A DNA stretch of 64,000 nucleotides from Allacma fusca (GCA_947179485.1 OX359248.1:50044386-50108385); one strand, 5' to 3'; positions 1 through 13,542 are shown, counted from the stretch's first letter. Numbers and translations are program-made. Notes: generated from the sequence alone by a model not told the origin.

Positions 1-1149
1 GTCCCCCATCCAAGGTTCATTTCCTCATTTTCAAGCAAATTCATCAAACAAATATTTCAAAATTTGTTTCTTTAAATTCCGTCAAAATTTGGAAGTCACA
101 AAAAAGTTCTAAAATGTCAAATTGTCTGATTTTCTTTTTTACAGAGTTTCAAACCTTAGCAACTTCTTCTTCTAAAAAACTAAATTTCCAAATCCCTAAA
201 GGATTCCCAACTTTTCAATTATTTGGCCCCTCTGATCAAAAAATGTCGATCCATTGCTAAGAAGGAATGTTTCAGAGAATCCTAGAAAGAATTGACTACA
301 AAATGAGTGGAATATTTTACAGGGAACAGCAACAAAAAGAATCTACCGTAGAGCAAGATTCCATTTGCATGGATGGATTGGATCACACAGCTTGATAATA
401 AACTTGAAAACTCATTTTCCGTCGGCACGTTTCCTTCCTATACACAATGTCAAAATGTACACATTCCTAGTTTTTGTAACGAGAAGAGGAAGGAGAAAAT
501 GTGACAAATGCTTGAGCCCATTCGTATCCGTCTTTTTCTGAGTAACCTTGAATTGAAATTATGTTGACGTATTTTCCTCGGGAGAAAATTGTAACTAAAG
601 CTTATCCCCCACGCCTCTCTTCCCCCCCCCCATGTTTTTACATATTGTCCTTGGGAAGTTCATGCCTTTCCGTATCTTTTCCCGAGCGAATTCCCTCCAC
701 AGGCTATCTGTCAACTTTCGTATTCAGAGTAAAAACAAACAAAATTTGCTGACATCCTTGCACCTACTGATGTTTGTCAAGTCTATAGATCCATAGATCA
801 TCTCACTCAACAGCTGCTCTCTTATGAGTGGGGAAAGCTCCAGTGAAAGCATTGTATTTTGATCTACAGTGGAACCCCTCCTGATGACCCTCCCTGTAGG
901 AACACTTCCGTTGTGGGGACATTCGTGGCGATTCTACCTTTTGGACCTTCTCTGAATTATATCCTTCTCACCTGCTAGTTGCTACAAGGGCATCAAATTT
1001 CCCACGGCTCCTGGGAGGTGTTCACCAGGAGAGTCGACTATCTCCAAAGTTATGTTTGCGAACTCATTGTGTGTGTGGATTTTAAGGACACTCCCTTCTA
1101 AAAGCATTTTATCGACAAATTTGAGCAGTTCCATTTACTCCTGTTATTT
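1..1149. other. Intergenic: no gene seen
   Basis: Ordinary AT-rich sequence with a poly-C run near 625 and one divergent TTATAACGA-family copy (864-900). It might hold the lost 3' part of the reverse transcriptase fragment, but I see no YADD box. Confidence 0.5.
864..900 (+). repeat. TTATAACGA-family element (divergent copy)
   Basis: CTACAGTGGAACCCCTCC followed by TGATGACCC matches the reversed form of the dispersed element (TACAGTcgAatCtcgTTATAAcG-type). Confidence 0.4.
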
Positions 1150-1560
1150 TACCAGGAGCATTTGTAAATATGCAGTCCCAGAATATCTTTTGTGTTTACA
1201 TTTCGTTTAATTACCCCTTGGACCCGACTATTAGGATCAACAGGGTCAAATGCTTTCTTTAAATCCACAAATATAATAATTGCTATAGCGGTTTAGTCTC
1301 TAGTGGCTTTCAGTTGTGAGGTTTGATTGCTAACAAAATTATGACAGGCGGAAGCAGCAGGCACAGTCTACAAATCCAATTTTACCTCTAATGCGATCAC
1401 ACAGACAAAATCAAGTTTGGAAAAGGGTCTTTTAAATAACTGCGTTGGGGTAATTGGTCTAACGACATTAAATGTAGAGAGGACGCAGGATTTGAGCACA
1501 AGAGTTTCAAACCAATTTGCAAGGAATTGTCCTCAAGCATTGAGTAATAATTTTAAGGAG
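1150..1560 (-). mobile_element. Decayed non-LTR retrotransposon reverse transcriptase fragment
   Basis: On the - strand, 1290-1235 translates to IIIFVDLKKAFDPVDP. This matches the palm motif of non-LTR reverse transcriptases (F-x-D-[LF]-x-K-A-F-D-x-V), including the first catalytic Asp. Just upstream in the same frame is QLKATRD followed by a stop, as in the segment that precedes this motif in RTE/Jockey-like elements. Further upstream, pieces such as RPITP and SKL in shifted frames suggest the N-terminal blocks. Stops and frameshifts interrupt it. No YADD box was found at lower coordinates, so the fragment is truncated. Confidence 0.55.
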
Positions 1561-3589
1561 ACTCTGTAAAATTAATGTGATACGAATCCCAGATGAATGG
1601 GTCCAAAAGAGCTCTGCGACTGTTATGTTTGAAAAAATCAGATTAGATTGTTTAAGCAGTTCTTTGTTGGGATTTCAAGATTTTTGGCATGTTTGTTCAC
1701 GTAGGAATTTTTTTAAAATTATACAACAGCTAAAGGTTTTGTTATACACATTACATAATTATTTGAATATCTCTGAGAACAATTTATAACCTACATCCTG
1801 CGTACATACATTTTTTGTAATCAATACCTGAGAACCTACCCTATACCAAGTATATTACCTTACCAGACCTCTCCATCTAGCTTTGCCTACCCCGTTTAAA
1901 GTTCACTGAAGTACATACTGGCTTATTGATACTATTAAGCCCAGAATTCATCCGATAGTCATACAAAGTTTTGTTTTACTGTAAGGACGGGTAAGCCTGA
2001 GAATATAAGAAGCTCTTGAAATGTGCACTAACAAAATTCCTGCTACAAGTGTATCTTATCGCAGGTGATTGGAACATGTGTGGAAAATACAGAGGGTCTC
2101 TTCGGAGCAGCTGTTCTACAGGAACAAATTGGGGATCAACTAATGGAATACTCTTGTAAGAGACATTGTGTGGTATAGGGAATTAGATATTTTAAAATTC
2201 CCGGGACTCTAATATTTTCCTGGATTTTGAGAGGTACTGTTATATTGAGCATGACTGTAGTAAGGGAATAATAAGTGCTTGTCATGTTTTCTGCTGAAAC
2301 AACGAAATCAGCGATGGAGTAAAGTTATGAAGTTTTTTTTTCCCTCGGTGGAATTCATTCGAAATGTAATTGAGCTAAACAGATAAACTTTTACTATTTT
2401 CACGGGGATTAAAGTGACCGTAAAATCCTGTGATGTTCTTTTGAAGTTTTCCCGTTTATTCCCCTTTGATGATTATACCTCTTCCTCTTTTGGCTCCCAG
2501 GGCTGTAGCACATTTTTAAGCACATTTTCGGATACTCTTTTTTCAAACTTCAAAGGCGCCCTTCAAAATTTTAGTAGGGACAAATTATTCCACGTGTGAA
2601 AACCTCATGAGTATTATTTTTGTATATTTTAAGTGTTTCTTTTTCAAAAGGGATTTTTTTATTCTATTATTCAATCCAGTGGACTCAAAAACATTGTACA
2701 AGGCTATTAAATATTTAGTGATTCACATTTTTTTAAAACTCTATTATGACTGCACACGTTTCCACACACAATATTTGGGGCAGGAAATTTCACCAAAGAT
2801 AAAAATTTATTTAGTAATTTTGTAACGTGAAAAACTTGAGTGTGCTTTTTTATTTGTAAAGAATTTTATAGACGGATTTCTTTGTCGAATTTTCAATTGA
2901 CTTAAAAAATCTGTATTTTAGAAATGTGTACAGAATAAATTTCAGGGTTTTGGCCTACAATGTAAATCTCCGGATGAAATCAAGTTGCGAGGGGAAATCC
3001 CAGGAATTTTATGCTCTTCACATTGCGGGCATTTGTTTGGCCCAAAGGGCGACGGATCTTTGTATGTGGTTTTATGTACATACAGTATGTAGTTCCGCGG
3101 AGACTTTGTGCGTGGGCAAGCAAATATTGTGCAACGTGTTTCAAAATAAAATGTGAAGTCAAGGCTTGCTACAATATTGTGCCAAGTTTGATGTTGACTG
3201 GTGCAGTGCAGACTCTGTCGGGTGAACTCCCTTATAAGGGTGCGATTTATTTATGAGTCATGTATTTGCGCACGGAAGCGTCCATATTAAGGTCACATAT
3301 TAAATTTTGACAGACAAGGGCTCCCGTAAATATCATCAAATTTTCGGGAGTTTTCTGGGTGCATTTATAAACAGTGTTCAATTCACATGTAATGACGTAT
3401 TCATTCTAGTAATTTCTGGTTGAATGACACATTTCGAATTTTTAGAACGACATATCCGATGGAAATAACAATAAGCTATACAGTGAGAGCTCTTCGTAGT
3501 GGGATTTGTAAGGCTCCGAAATTAGATCATTTCAAATGCAAATGTGTGGGAGGAGAATAACAACTCATTATAGTTCTACGGGAATCTAA
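1561..3589. other. Intergenic: no gene seen
   Basis: Several short open frames overlap each other on both strands near 2926-3256 without splice or domain support. A divergent TTATAACGA-type piece lies near 3206-3250. Confidence 0.5.
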
Positions 3590-3890
3590 TTGGCGAAGAT
3601 GCAAAATAGTCTAATTTCATTAAAACAAGCAAAACAGTCTGGATTTATAGTTTCACTAAAAGAAAAAATGGTTTAAGTGCATTTCTAAAAAACAAAATGG
3701 TCTGAATTCAAAGGTTCGCTAAAAAGCAGAACGGTCTAAATTCAAAGTTTCATTCAAAAGCAAAATCGACTATAGTTCTTTGGACAACCCTTATTGTGAG
3801 CTTTTCATGTGCACTTAGACCATTTTGCTGTTGTCGGGAGTCACTGAATCTGTAGATCGTTTTTCTTTTAATAATGCACATAGACCCTTT
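3590..3890 (+). repeat. Cluster of AAAATGGTCT-type motifs, partly inverted
   Basis: GCAAAATAGTCTAA, GCAAAACAGTCTGG, AAAATGGTTTAAG, ACAAAATGGTCTGAATTCA, CAGAACGGTCTAAATTCA and GCAAAATCGACTA follow each other at 27-46 base steps. From 3817 the motif appears reversed (TTAGACCATTTTGC). Related pieces occur at 5440-5990 and 7975-8120. Confidence 0.55.
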
Positions 3891-4204
3891 GCGTCTTCCT
3901 CGAAATCATTTGTTCCACACCCACCTAGTTCCTGTCAATAGAGTTCAAACGGGGCAATTACTTTAATGAACCGTGTTGCTCCCATGAAAGGGAAAATCTT
4001 AGGATGTGGTCCATTCAAAAAGATAAACTTTTCCTCATTATTTCTTCCCAGCCTCTTACCACATGAGTAGCAATGACCGCTAAATTGAAGGGAGACGTAA
4101 AGTGATTGCATTTGGGAGCTAGGTGAAAGATAACATCAAAAGAGAGTCCTTTTAAGTGAGAGTGCACCTCTACACAAGTCTCAAATTTGATTCTTGTACA
4201 TACA

Positions 4205-4360
4205 GTCAACTATGGAGATGCTGTAATACAGATGTACATATATAGTCAACTATATAGATGATATTATACTGTATAACAGAGATGCTGTTATAGAGGTCCA
4301 TATTAGAGATGCTGTTATAGAGAAGTATGTAATTATATGAGAGATGCTGTTCTAGACGCC
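4205..4360 (+). repeat. Irregular tandem repeat of GAGATGCTGTTATAG
   Basis: GAGATGCTGTTATAGAG or close variants occur four to five times at irregular steps, mixed with GTACATATATAGTC-like sequence. Confidence 0.6.
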
Positions 4361-5439
4361 ACAAAAATTAAATCTCACAATGCCCCTATTGTGAAAATAT
4401 TTTAAATTAACACTATATCAAGTAGAAATGTCCAACACTGTATCCGTTTACGTAGACACTCTTGCAAGAGATCCTTATAGCAAGGATTAGGTGTGTAACT
4501 ATAAAAAAAACTAGTACAATCTCCTCATAAAGCACATCGTTAGCTAAATTCTAAAAAGAACCATTTTAATTTCAAAACCCATGGTTTTTAAATGGGTGTG
4601 CAAATGAAAATGGTACATTTTAGAATTTAGCCCGGGATCTGCTCATTTGTAAGAGTTCAAGTGATTACTCCAAAGCAATGGAGCTGAAGCCTGTGAAAGA
4701 AAAGATGATTGAAAATGTTTGGATAGGAATTTGTGCTCATGGTTAAGAAGACCAATTTGAAAGTTGAGCAATCCTTGTGACGTCAATTTCCAAGTCAGAG
4801 TCCCCTAAACACGCATTTATTCGTTGGTTTTTAAAGTGATATAGCTCCTTGGATCTGGAAGTGACATGTTTGAAAAACTCAAACACAAGATGAGTTTTTG
4901 TGGAGTTGCGGAGAGGATATTAGAATCTTAGAAATGTCAAGTTCAGTTCATTCCTTTAAAATTGCAGTAAACAAGAAAATGTCTGTCTCTTCATGTGTGG
5001 AAGTTCCATTTGGGAAACATTGGAGGGGACATGGAAATTCAAGAGTAGATCTCAAGCCCCAAAGCGTCTGCTTCCTTGACGAGGAAAAGTTTTAGAAAAG
5101 TTTTATTTTATTCCCACTCCTTTATCGTTCACTTCACAATACTAAAATCCACCATTACTTTGAATTGGGGAAAACAAACTCAAGCCAAAGTACTTAAACT
5201 GTGCTCATAAATCTGTGAAATTGGTTGGGACTCGGGTACTGCCCCAGCAATTATCCCCGGAGCATCATTAAACCCACTGTAGTCAACAAACTCCCACTTT
5301 CAGCCGTTTCACGGGGTTGTCCGGTCTTCCATTAACTGTGGACTTAACAATGACAAAATACTAACCAATGAGAGATCCCGTACGATTTACAAATAGCCCG
5401 CTTTGCTTTTTGAATAAATTACACTAAATAAACTAAATT
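4361..5439. other. Intergenic: no supported gene
   Basis: Holds a 22-codon frame at 4671-4739 (MELKPVKEKMIEN) and a 65-codon frame at 4898-5095. Neither has splice, domain or neighbour support. Confidence 0.45.
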
Positions 5440-5990
5440 TTGTTTCAACTTTGTCATCCTCGGACCGTTTTAAGTTTCTTAATTAAATCTAACCCGTTTT
5501 GCTTCTAATGCTTCATAAACTTGGGCCATTCCCCTATTAATTTTTATACACTTTTTTACAATCAGTTTTCATCCTACTTTTGTTTCATTATTTTCCTTTA
5601 AGTTTTAATACCATTGCACTGGATGCATCTGATTTTAATTCAATTAGTATATTTTCCATTTAATTTTTAATGCACTTAGCACATTTCGCTATTATTACTT
5701 CATAGCTCACTCAACCCATACTCCATTTAGTGGCATTGATTTCAGCTTAAATTTAAATTTACAATTTAAATAATTAACATTTTTAATTAGAAATTTTACT
5801 AGAATTATTTAGACTCCAAGTATTTATGTAGCCTTCTAAAAGCGGCAAAATGTCCCCGATGCATTTTATTTCAAAAACAAAATGATCTCCAGGAGCTTCT
5901 CTCAAGGCGAAATAAATTACTGTCAAATATTACACCCATATTAATTGCTTTTAGTTTTTCATGAAACTGCATTTACGGATCATTTTGATT
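5440..5990 (-). repeat. AT-rich stretch with reversed AAAATGGTCT-family pieces
   Basis: Very AT-rich, with CGGACCGTTTTAAG, ACCCGTTTTGCTT, AAAACAAAATGATCTC and GGATCATTTTGATT at irregular spacing, related to the cluster at 3590-3890. No gene is seen. Confidence 0.4.
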
Positions 5991-7974
5991 TTTAAAACAT
6001 GCGCCAGAACAATTTATCACCTGGGATTCAAGAAACTAAACCCTGGGCAACCCTCGGGATTGGATTTAAATGACTAAATGGAAACTCAAGGGTCATGAAT
6101 ACAGCGGATGTACAAGACTTTAGATGAAATGGCCATGCAGGAGCTAATCAAGGGTGCTTTAGAATATTTCCATGCTTCATTCCTCCACTCATTTCCTGAA
6201 TAACACGAGGCTGAAATATAGTAATTTCCTTGTATTACATCCACACGAGTACTGTATTTAACTCTAAACCGATAAGGTCCTTGTCCCAATCTCCCTCCAC
6301 ATCTTGACGAATGGCAGACGAAGAACAAGGAGAGGGGGGGGGGAAATTCAGGGGAATTCAGGGAAAGAAAACAACTCCGATTGCCTTTTGTACACTAAGA
6401 AAACTAAGGACATTAAATTTGTTTTACAGGTGGGATGAAGCGTGACGGAAACAAAAATAGTTCCCGTGTAATAGTGCTCACATGAAACACGGAACCAAAT
6501 GTCAGCAAGCTAATGCATTTAAAGTACAGGGGCCATACACCAGCAAATTTACTTATTCACAGTCATTTCCTCAACTGATAAATGTCCCGATAATTTTTTT
6601 ATACTCCGCTCCCAACAACACCAACCTTTACTTCCCCCTCAAGTACAGTACGTCCTCCTTGTCACAGTTCCCTAGGAAATAAACAAGCTTTATTTTCTCA
6701 GTTTGCCCCAATAGAACTAGCAAATTGTCCCCCGAAATAACCCTCTCTCAAGCAGACGTAATTGGAGCTCATTATCAATCTGATAAGATAAATATCATTA
6801 TAATACTATAACTTCCCTCACAGTCACTTGTGGCTTCTCGTGCTGGGAAAATAAAAATATCAATCTGTGAGGTCTGAGGAGACATTTAGCTGTAGAGAAA
6901 GTCATTATAAACCAGGCCTTTATAAAGAGGTTTGACTCCAGCATGTATGTACTGCAATCCTTTGCATGCATGCATGCAAATAAGTGTCATTCGGTTGTAC
7001 TTTACGGCTTCTGAAAATCATGACATTTCATACAGAATTTAGCACCAAGACTCCCGGATTCCGTTCACTACAACGGAAGTCCTTTTAAAGGGATTTTTGA
7101 CCAAGGACAAAAATATTGGCAATCCGCCGTTTAATTTTTCGGGTAGATTTCCTACACTGGGAAGAGAACGATTTTGTTACTTTGAAACAGGGGAGCTGTC
7201 ATAGCGGGAGTAGACTGTCGTTGAATATAATGAACTGTGATAGATATACAGACATATAGTTTGTGCAAGATGTAAATTTATGTGTCTATAGTATAGGCAC
7301 ATGGGAGAACATTTGCGCTCATTTACATACGTTCTCACAGCCGTTAAATAGACTAGCAGGTAATGAGCAACACGCGTTTATGCATCGTTAACATTATCGT
7401 TAAACGCTTCTAACTCCAAGAACCTCGTAAAGATCCCAAATGCCGCAATCCACTGCGCTAGAAATTATTCCCGCATACAAACACATACAAATGCATATAT
7501 ACATGCACAAATGTGTAGATAATAAAACACAGGGACTCCCATGCAAATGCACACATATGTGAGGATTTATTCAAAACGCAAGACCTTGGACTCGAACAAT
7601 GATTGTGATTTGATTTATTTGTATTCTCAACTTGGGAGGAGATGTATATGTGTTCGAAAGTCTGGGAATAAAATTCTGGGGGACAACTTTCTTTCTCAAC
7701 GCCCATATTCCGATCCCAAATGCTGCCAAACATTATCTTTTACTTCCTTCTTTCACTCTGACCGACAACAACTCATCCGAGCTACGGAGGGTACATTGAA
7801 TGTTGCAAAGGTAAATTGTGAGTTTCTATGTAATTACAGTCCCGACATAACGGCCTTTATATATCTATATGATTCTTTAGGACGAAAAACATTTGGAGAT
7901 ATTCCCGCTGGGCTACAGCGTTAGAATGCGAAAGGATAGCATAAGGTGCTTTAAATGGAGATTAGATAAAATTC
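5991..7974. other. Intergenic: no supported gene
   Basis: Contains a TGCATGCATGCATGCA tract (about 6961), a TTATAACGA-family copy at 7188-7219 (GTCATAGCGGGAGTAGACTG) and a 127-codon frame at 7541-7924 that I do not accept. Confidence 0.45.
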
Positions 7975-8038
7975 AATGTGCATTTGAAGGAAATCAATGG
8001 GTGCATTCCATGCCAGGTGTGCATTTTGTTTTTAATCC

Positions 8039-8100
8039 AAAATGCATTAGATCATTCTGATGCTAATCGAAAATGCATTGGATCATTCTGATGCTAATCG
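8039..8100 (+). repeat. 31-bp direct duplication
   Basis: Two adjacent 31-base copies (AAAATGCATT, then GGATCATTCTGATGCTAATC and G) differ at a single base. A third partial start (AAAATGGCATTTT) follows. Confidence 0.9.
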
Positions 8101-8324
8101 AAAATGGCATTTTACCTTGAAATTGAAGATGCACCTGAAGCAATTTTTTCAGCCAACTTTTAAAATACAGTCTTGGCTTAGCGTTATTTTGTAGTTACTG
8201 CTGTAATTTATTAGGCTCTTTGAGCGATATTGTGCGAATATTGTGCGATCTAACCAGAAGAAAAATTAGCATTGTAATAAACGTGAATATGTTCCGGAAA
8301 AATAGTTACAAAATATTCTTTTAG

Positions 8325-8354
8325 AAAGGGGTCTCTTATAATGAGACTCAATCT
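8325..8354 (+). repeat. TTATAACGA-family element
   Basis: AAAGGGGTCTCTTATAATG followed by AGACTCAATCT: one of the best forward copies. A second copy (AAGGGGACTGCTATATCGAG then ACTCCA) lies at 8446-8473. Confidence 0.6.
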
Positions 8355-8593
8355 ATATTGAATACAAATTCTAATATGAACATTATATTTATTGGCAATA
8401 TGACTTCAGACAAATTCTTCTCTCCTTAGTTAGCTACTCTTTTTTTAAGGGGACTGCTATATCGAGACTCCACCACCCACGTCCACAGACGCATTATACC
8501 TAACTAGATTGTGTAGGTTGATCAAAGCTAAGAAAATATTCCTGTCACGATGGTCACGAATGATCAGGCATTGAATAGAAATCTTCGATAACG

Positions 8594-8618
8594 ACTCTCT
8601 CTCTCTCACTCTATCACA

Positions 8619-8649
<31 letters not shown>
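8594..8649. repeat. Imperfect CT microsatellite
   Basis: CT dinucleotides with a short ACTCTATCACACTCC interruption, then an uninterrupted run to 8649. Confidence 0.9.
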
Positions 8650-9700
8650 GCTTTATAGCAATTTTGGAATGAGAGTCATTTGAGGGTGATGTTGCATAAC
8701 TTTGAGTGAAATAATTTATTAGTGTTTTTGATAAGTTACTTTTTCATTCAATTCACGCCTCTCTCATGCCCAACTTCAAAGAGCCTCATGAGTCAATACA
8801 GCACTTCAAAGAATTCTCCATCACAATGTCATTTCCTATTGTTATGAGGAACGCTTACTCAAGAGAGCCTTTGATATCCAAATAGGGTCCTTTCTTGTAT
8901 CATCAAAAGCATGAATACAGTGAAGTCTTAAGAGCAGCACCTCTCAAGTCATAATTTTGAATCTAGCCGTGAAGGATTCTTGTGCATGGGAAAAAATAAC
9001 GCTACTTACAATTTTTAATCGTTGTAAGGGAATTCCAAAGAGGGACTTTAATAACTGACGCTGGGCATACATCCGCTGTCATGTGAAGAAAAATATTGGG
9101 ATAAGAATAAGGAATGGCTCAAAATTAATGATCTTTCAGAAGTGTCTCTTACCAAGAGAAATTCCATTCGCGTTTTATATATTACACTTATGTATAGATA
9201 GTAAACACTGCACTATGGGTATAACAGATTCCATTATAAGAGCAGATTTTCTATGGACAACAGTCCCTAATAACAATTTTTTGAGTCAAAGGGACCCTGT
9301 CATAAGGAGAGTAAACTGTACACAGAATTCTTAGAAAAAACTTCAGTAGCTTTACTAAATGATTCTGAGTCCAATGCTTGTGTGAAATGATTTCTTGGAT
9401 TGGGCCAATTAACTATCAGAGCAGTAGTCAGAATGTAATTCAATACTGTTACAAAAGCTCAATTTATAGAATGATTTATGATGCGTTAATTGAAGGATGG
9501 GGGAAAAAACTTGTTTCAAATATTTAGCCCCTTTTGGGTCCCAATTGAGCGTCAATTAATCCAAATAATTATATGGGTGTGTCAATTTGACAGGAAGCAG
9601 AATTTTAAGGCTGTCAAGAGTTACATTCAAAAATTTTACGAGTATTATATTTAACGTAAATGGAAATCTAATTTAAAAGTAATCTTACTTTGAATACTCT

Positions 9701-9735
9701 TAAAAAGGGCTTCTGATATAGCGAGATTCGACTGG
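9701..9735 (+). repeat. TTATAACGA-family element
   Basis: AAAAAGGGCTTCTGATATAG followed by CGAGATTCGACTGGA, the full element layout with a GATATAGCGAGA core. Another copy is at 9287-9320 (GGGACCCTGTCATAAGGAGA then GTAAACTGTA). Confidence 0.6.
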
Positions 9736-10324
9736 ATATAGAGTCATAAATTTAGCATTGCACTCAGAATCTGGCGGATTATTTTTGAGAAATCTTTTTT
9801 ATAATTTATAATTTATAAGGGAATAACACGAGTTGATGTATTATTTACATTCAAATAGCCTTTGAAATATGCTTACGTAAATGTTATTTCCTTTGGAAGT
9901 AAAAAAAAAGTCAATTTTTGAAATCCTTCTGGAAGTAAATAATAATACAGAATCTAGGTAAGGATTCTACTGATAGGAAAAAAAATTCGTTGAGATATAA
10001 ATGAGAAAATGCGTGTATGGAAAAATTGCAAGGGTTTCAAGGAAATGAGGAATCATCAAAATGTGTACACATGGGAAACTCCGGAAGCGCTAGAGGTAGG
10101 AGAAAGTCAAAATATAGGGGAAAGATTGAAGTTCCGAGAGTGATACAAAGATATTCAAATGTATACGCACAAAATTACAAATGGTTGTCCTATGCAAATG
10201 TACGTCTGTGTTAGGTTATTCCAGATAATGTATCTGCATCATTTAACATTATGAATTTCGTGGAAGTGCTTTTCTTCAAGGTGCTCTCAAATTTTTCCAT
10301 ATTCCCTTATTTGCTGCCTTTAAA

Positions 10325-10760
10325 AATGTTAAAAGTAAGGTATATTTTATGGCAATTTTGGTCCCAAATTTTGGGGTAAAATTTCTTCCAAATCAAGTGG
10401 TACCTTTTCCCCAAGTTTTATTCAAATTTTTGCAAAATTTTCTTCAAAATTTTGTGGACATATTTCTTTCGAATTCTATGAACGATTTCCTCCAGATTCT
10501 GTGAACAGTTTTATTCCAAATTCTGTAAACAATTTTATTCCAGACTTTTCCAACTGTTTTCGCAACTTTTAAAATTGTACATAAATTTGTTTTTCAAATA
10601 CTGGAAAATTTTTACCCCAATTTTTCTGAAAAAAGTTACCCGATTCTCTTAGAAGTTTTTATCCCAATCTTGTGAAAAAACGCTACCCAATTCTCTGGGA
10701 AGTTTTGACCCAAATTTTGCTGCAAATAATTTTGACTGCTAGGATAATTGCTAACAATCA
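10325..10760. repeat. Degenerate CCAAATTTTGTGAACAATTTT-like repeats
   Basis: Units of roughly 30-45 bases with CCCAAATTTT, CCAAATTCTGTGAACAG and similar cores recur about ten times with heavy divergence. Similar sequence recurs at 24480-24720, 36935-37080 and 57890-58180, suggesting old expanded satellites of one type. Confidence 0.45.
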
Positions 10761-13226
10761 TCATTAAATTTGTAAAATATGTAAAAATTTTACCGTTTTT
10801 CTGTACCAGCTACAAATTTCGAATTGACTTGTGAAATTTTAATGCAGTCGCGAAGGTTTTAAAATCAACCCATACATTTCTCCTCAAAAGTCTTCCTCAC
10901 AATATATAATGCAATATTTATGGGCTAGTTTGACTCACCAAGTGCACAAAATTCAAAAGGGAGGTAAAACTTTCCCAGGGCCCTGTACAACAAGCAAATG
11001 TCGGAAATGAATTGAAAGAGCCTAAAGCAAAGAAGAAAATCGCGAGTCTCGGAGAAGAAACATCTCCTGGAAACTCAGAGAATTTCAAGTAGGGAAAGGT
11101 AGCGTCTGCATGTTCTAATTGCCTCTACGTTAAAAATCCATGTAGATGCATATGTATACGTACATACCTAATGGCACATGGATGACATTACTTATGCAAA
11201 TCCCCGTAGTACAGTCCACATTTGGGATGTCAAATGTTTCCAACCCAGCGCTACTTTTCCTCCCGGACATTCAACAATAACAAACTCAAATGACTCAAAA
11301 GGACAAATTCCCTCCCTCACGGTACCTACAGATACGTGGTACCTCTCCAACGTCTCCAAACTCCCTGAGAAAATATTCCCAGAGACATTCCAAACTTACA
11401 CATTTCCTGAGAAAATAATCCAGTAACAAAACACAGTACAGTCTTGCTTTCAAAGTACCTCTAAAATGAGAAAGAATTTCATAATGTCACATTCTCAGCC
11501 CGCTGCCATTGATCTCTGACGCCTGTATCACAAAATCAAAGCTGCAAGAACACAAGCTGAGAACACAAAATTATTTGCGCGGGAATTTTGAAATTTTGAA
11601 CACCTTCAATGGTATAATTCCAATCCTGACTGAAAAAGTGAAGTTTTATTGTCAGTTCCTTTGCTGGGAAAAATAAAATTTAATATGAAAAATGCTGTTA
11701 CAATTCAAAGGATCCGTTATAGCCAGAACCCCCGCGTGTGTGTATAGATATAGAAAGCCACTCAACTCAAATGCACAAAATGACCTTGAAGAACCCAACG
11801 TACTTACATTAGCAATAAAAAATTAAAAACATTTCCCGCAGCCTTAATTAAACCTCATTTTATACTGCAATGTCCCCCGATGTTTTCAAAGATACGAGCT
11901 TAATTAATGTCCATAGCGGACTTTCCAGACAGCTCCAAAATGCAAAGCATAATAATTATTGCACGAGAATAGTTCCTGGATTTATGCACGTACTGATAAT
12001 TACAAGTGCTGGTCAAATTACAGGAGTTTAAACAGGCGAGGAGGGCTGTGGGGCAAAGTGAGTCAATTCAATGTAAAAATCGGAACCTTCTAATTCCCCT
12101 CCAAATGAGAAACACTGGTGTCCCACAAATTTTTGTCCCCCTTATAACAGTAGCCCATTTTACAAGGGGACTATAGTCAAAGGAATTAAAATCTTCTTTA
12201 CAATTTCCCTTAAAACTCCTGCACTGACAAGGTAACATTTTGGGATGGTACAAGCCGATTCAAACAAAGCATAGCACATGTTTTAGTACTCACCTAGTAT
12301 GTTTCAAAACGCATGTAACTCGAGTGCATTTTGCCCCGTTATCCTAGGACACGTCACCAAAGTTTCAAAATTTAAAACGATACCACAGGTGGGGACCTGT
12401 CTTTTCAAAAAAAGTTAATGTTAAATCCCATAAGGATTTTGAGTTTTTGAAAGTCGATGAAATTTTGATTTTCGCTATTTCAATGAAATTCAAGTTTTTA
12501 CGTACATAGTTTTATATCCTTCAACAAAATTCCCCAAAAAGTAATCCCTCCATCATTGCGCATCTGTATGTATGTTGTATTGAGCAAAAGAAAATATTTT
12601 GACTCACTCTATCTTTGTACATATACATATAAAAACAGGAAATTCCTTAAAGGCACAATTTAAATACTGCCTGAAAAAATAAACATCGTAATTAAAATCT
12701 AAGACCACATAATAATTTATTATTTGGCGCTGAGCACTAAATTTGCAGTTTCTCAACAGGCCGGATTTTGTGGTCTAAAACCACCTTTGAAAAGACCATG
12801 GACAGCGTAACTACTCGCGATTGTCAATAACTTATGAGACTAAAACTCCCGAAGGTATCTTCTCCTAAAATGTCTTCGTGGTTGGATTCATTTACCATTC
12901 ATTGTATGGCTCTTGTAGGCCTTAAAATTGTATCTTGTTCCCATTAAAAGCCTTCCACGACTCCTTTCGAAAACACCAAAAGTAAGTACGTCAGGAAATG
13001 AACAGGAGAGCCACTATCATCTGCCTGTCCCTAATTCCATCTCAAAACGTTATCCCTATGACCGTAAAAATATCCCCGGGCGTTAACAACCCAGGTTTTT
13101 GAAAATTTATATGAAAATTTGCTACAAAGTCAAATTAAAGTTTGTTCACAAAAAAACCACTTGGCCCAATACAAATTTCAATTATTGTATTTTAACCCTT
13201 CAAATGTTTTACTTTCCTTGACGCTC

Positions 13227-13262
13227 TTGAACCCTGTGACCGCAAATATTGACCTGGGTGAA
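13227..13262 (+). repeat. GGTCA-palindrome element, copy 1
   Basis: Reads TTGAACCCTGTGACCG, then CAAATA, then TTGACCTGGGTGAA. It has the same order and spacing as the other four copies, with one mismatch in the palindrome. Confidence 0.7.
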
Positions 13263-13542
13263 TGATTTAAGAAATATAAAATTTCCCATAACATTTGCCA
13301 CAAATTGGGGGAATCAAATATTTGATCGTATTTTATCCTGCCTGGAGTTAGGAAGTGAAGTTTTGATAGTGACCCAGTATACAGTATGGACGCGTAAGGA
13401 CTACTTGCTCCAGGAACATGTACGAACAATAAGCTCGTTGACACGGGAAAGTTTCGGGAGGTAAAATAATGAGGGGAAAGCCTCCGGATAAATCCTGACA
13501 AGAGAGAACCAGTGTCGAAACAACACATACAAGTTTCACTCC

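Larger units (their letters stand above)
8652..13226. other. Intergenic: no supported gene
   Basis: Three TTATAACGA-family copies (9287-9320, 9701-9735, 11708-11735), degenerate AT repeats at 10325-10760, and short unsupported open frames. Confidence 0.45.

Noticed and set aside
7541..7924. 127-codon open frame on the + strand
   Set aside because: No domain, no splice support, mixed composition; overlapped by an opposite-strand frame. Length is within chance for this window.
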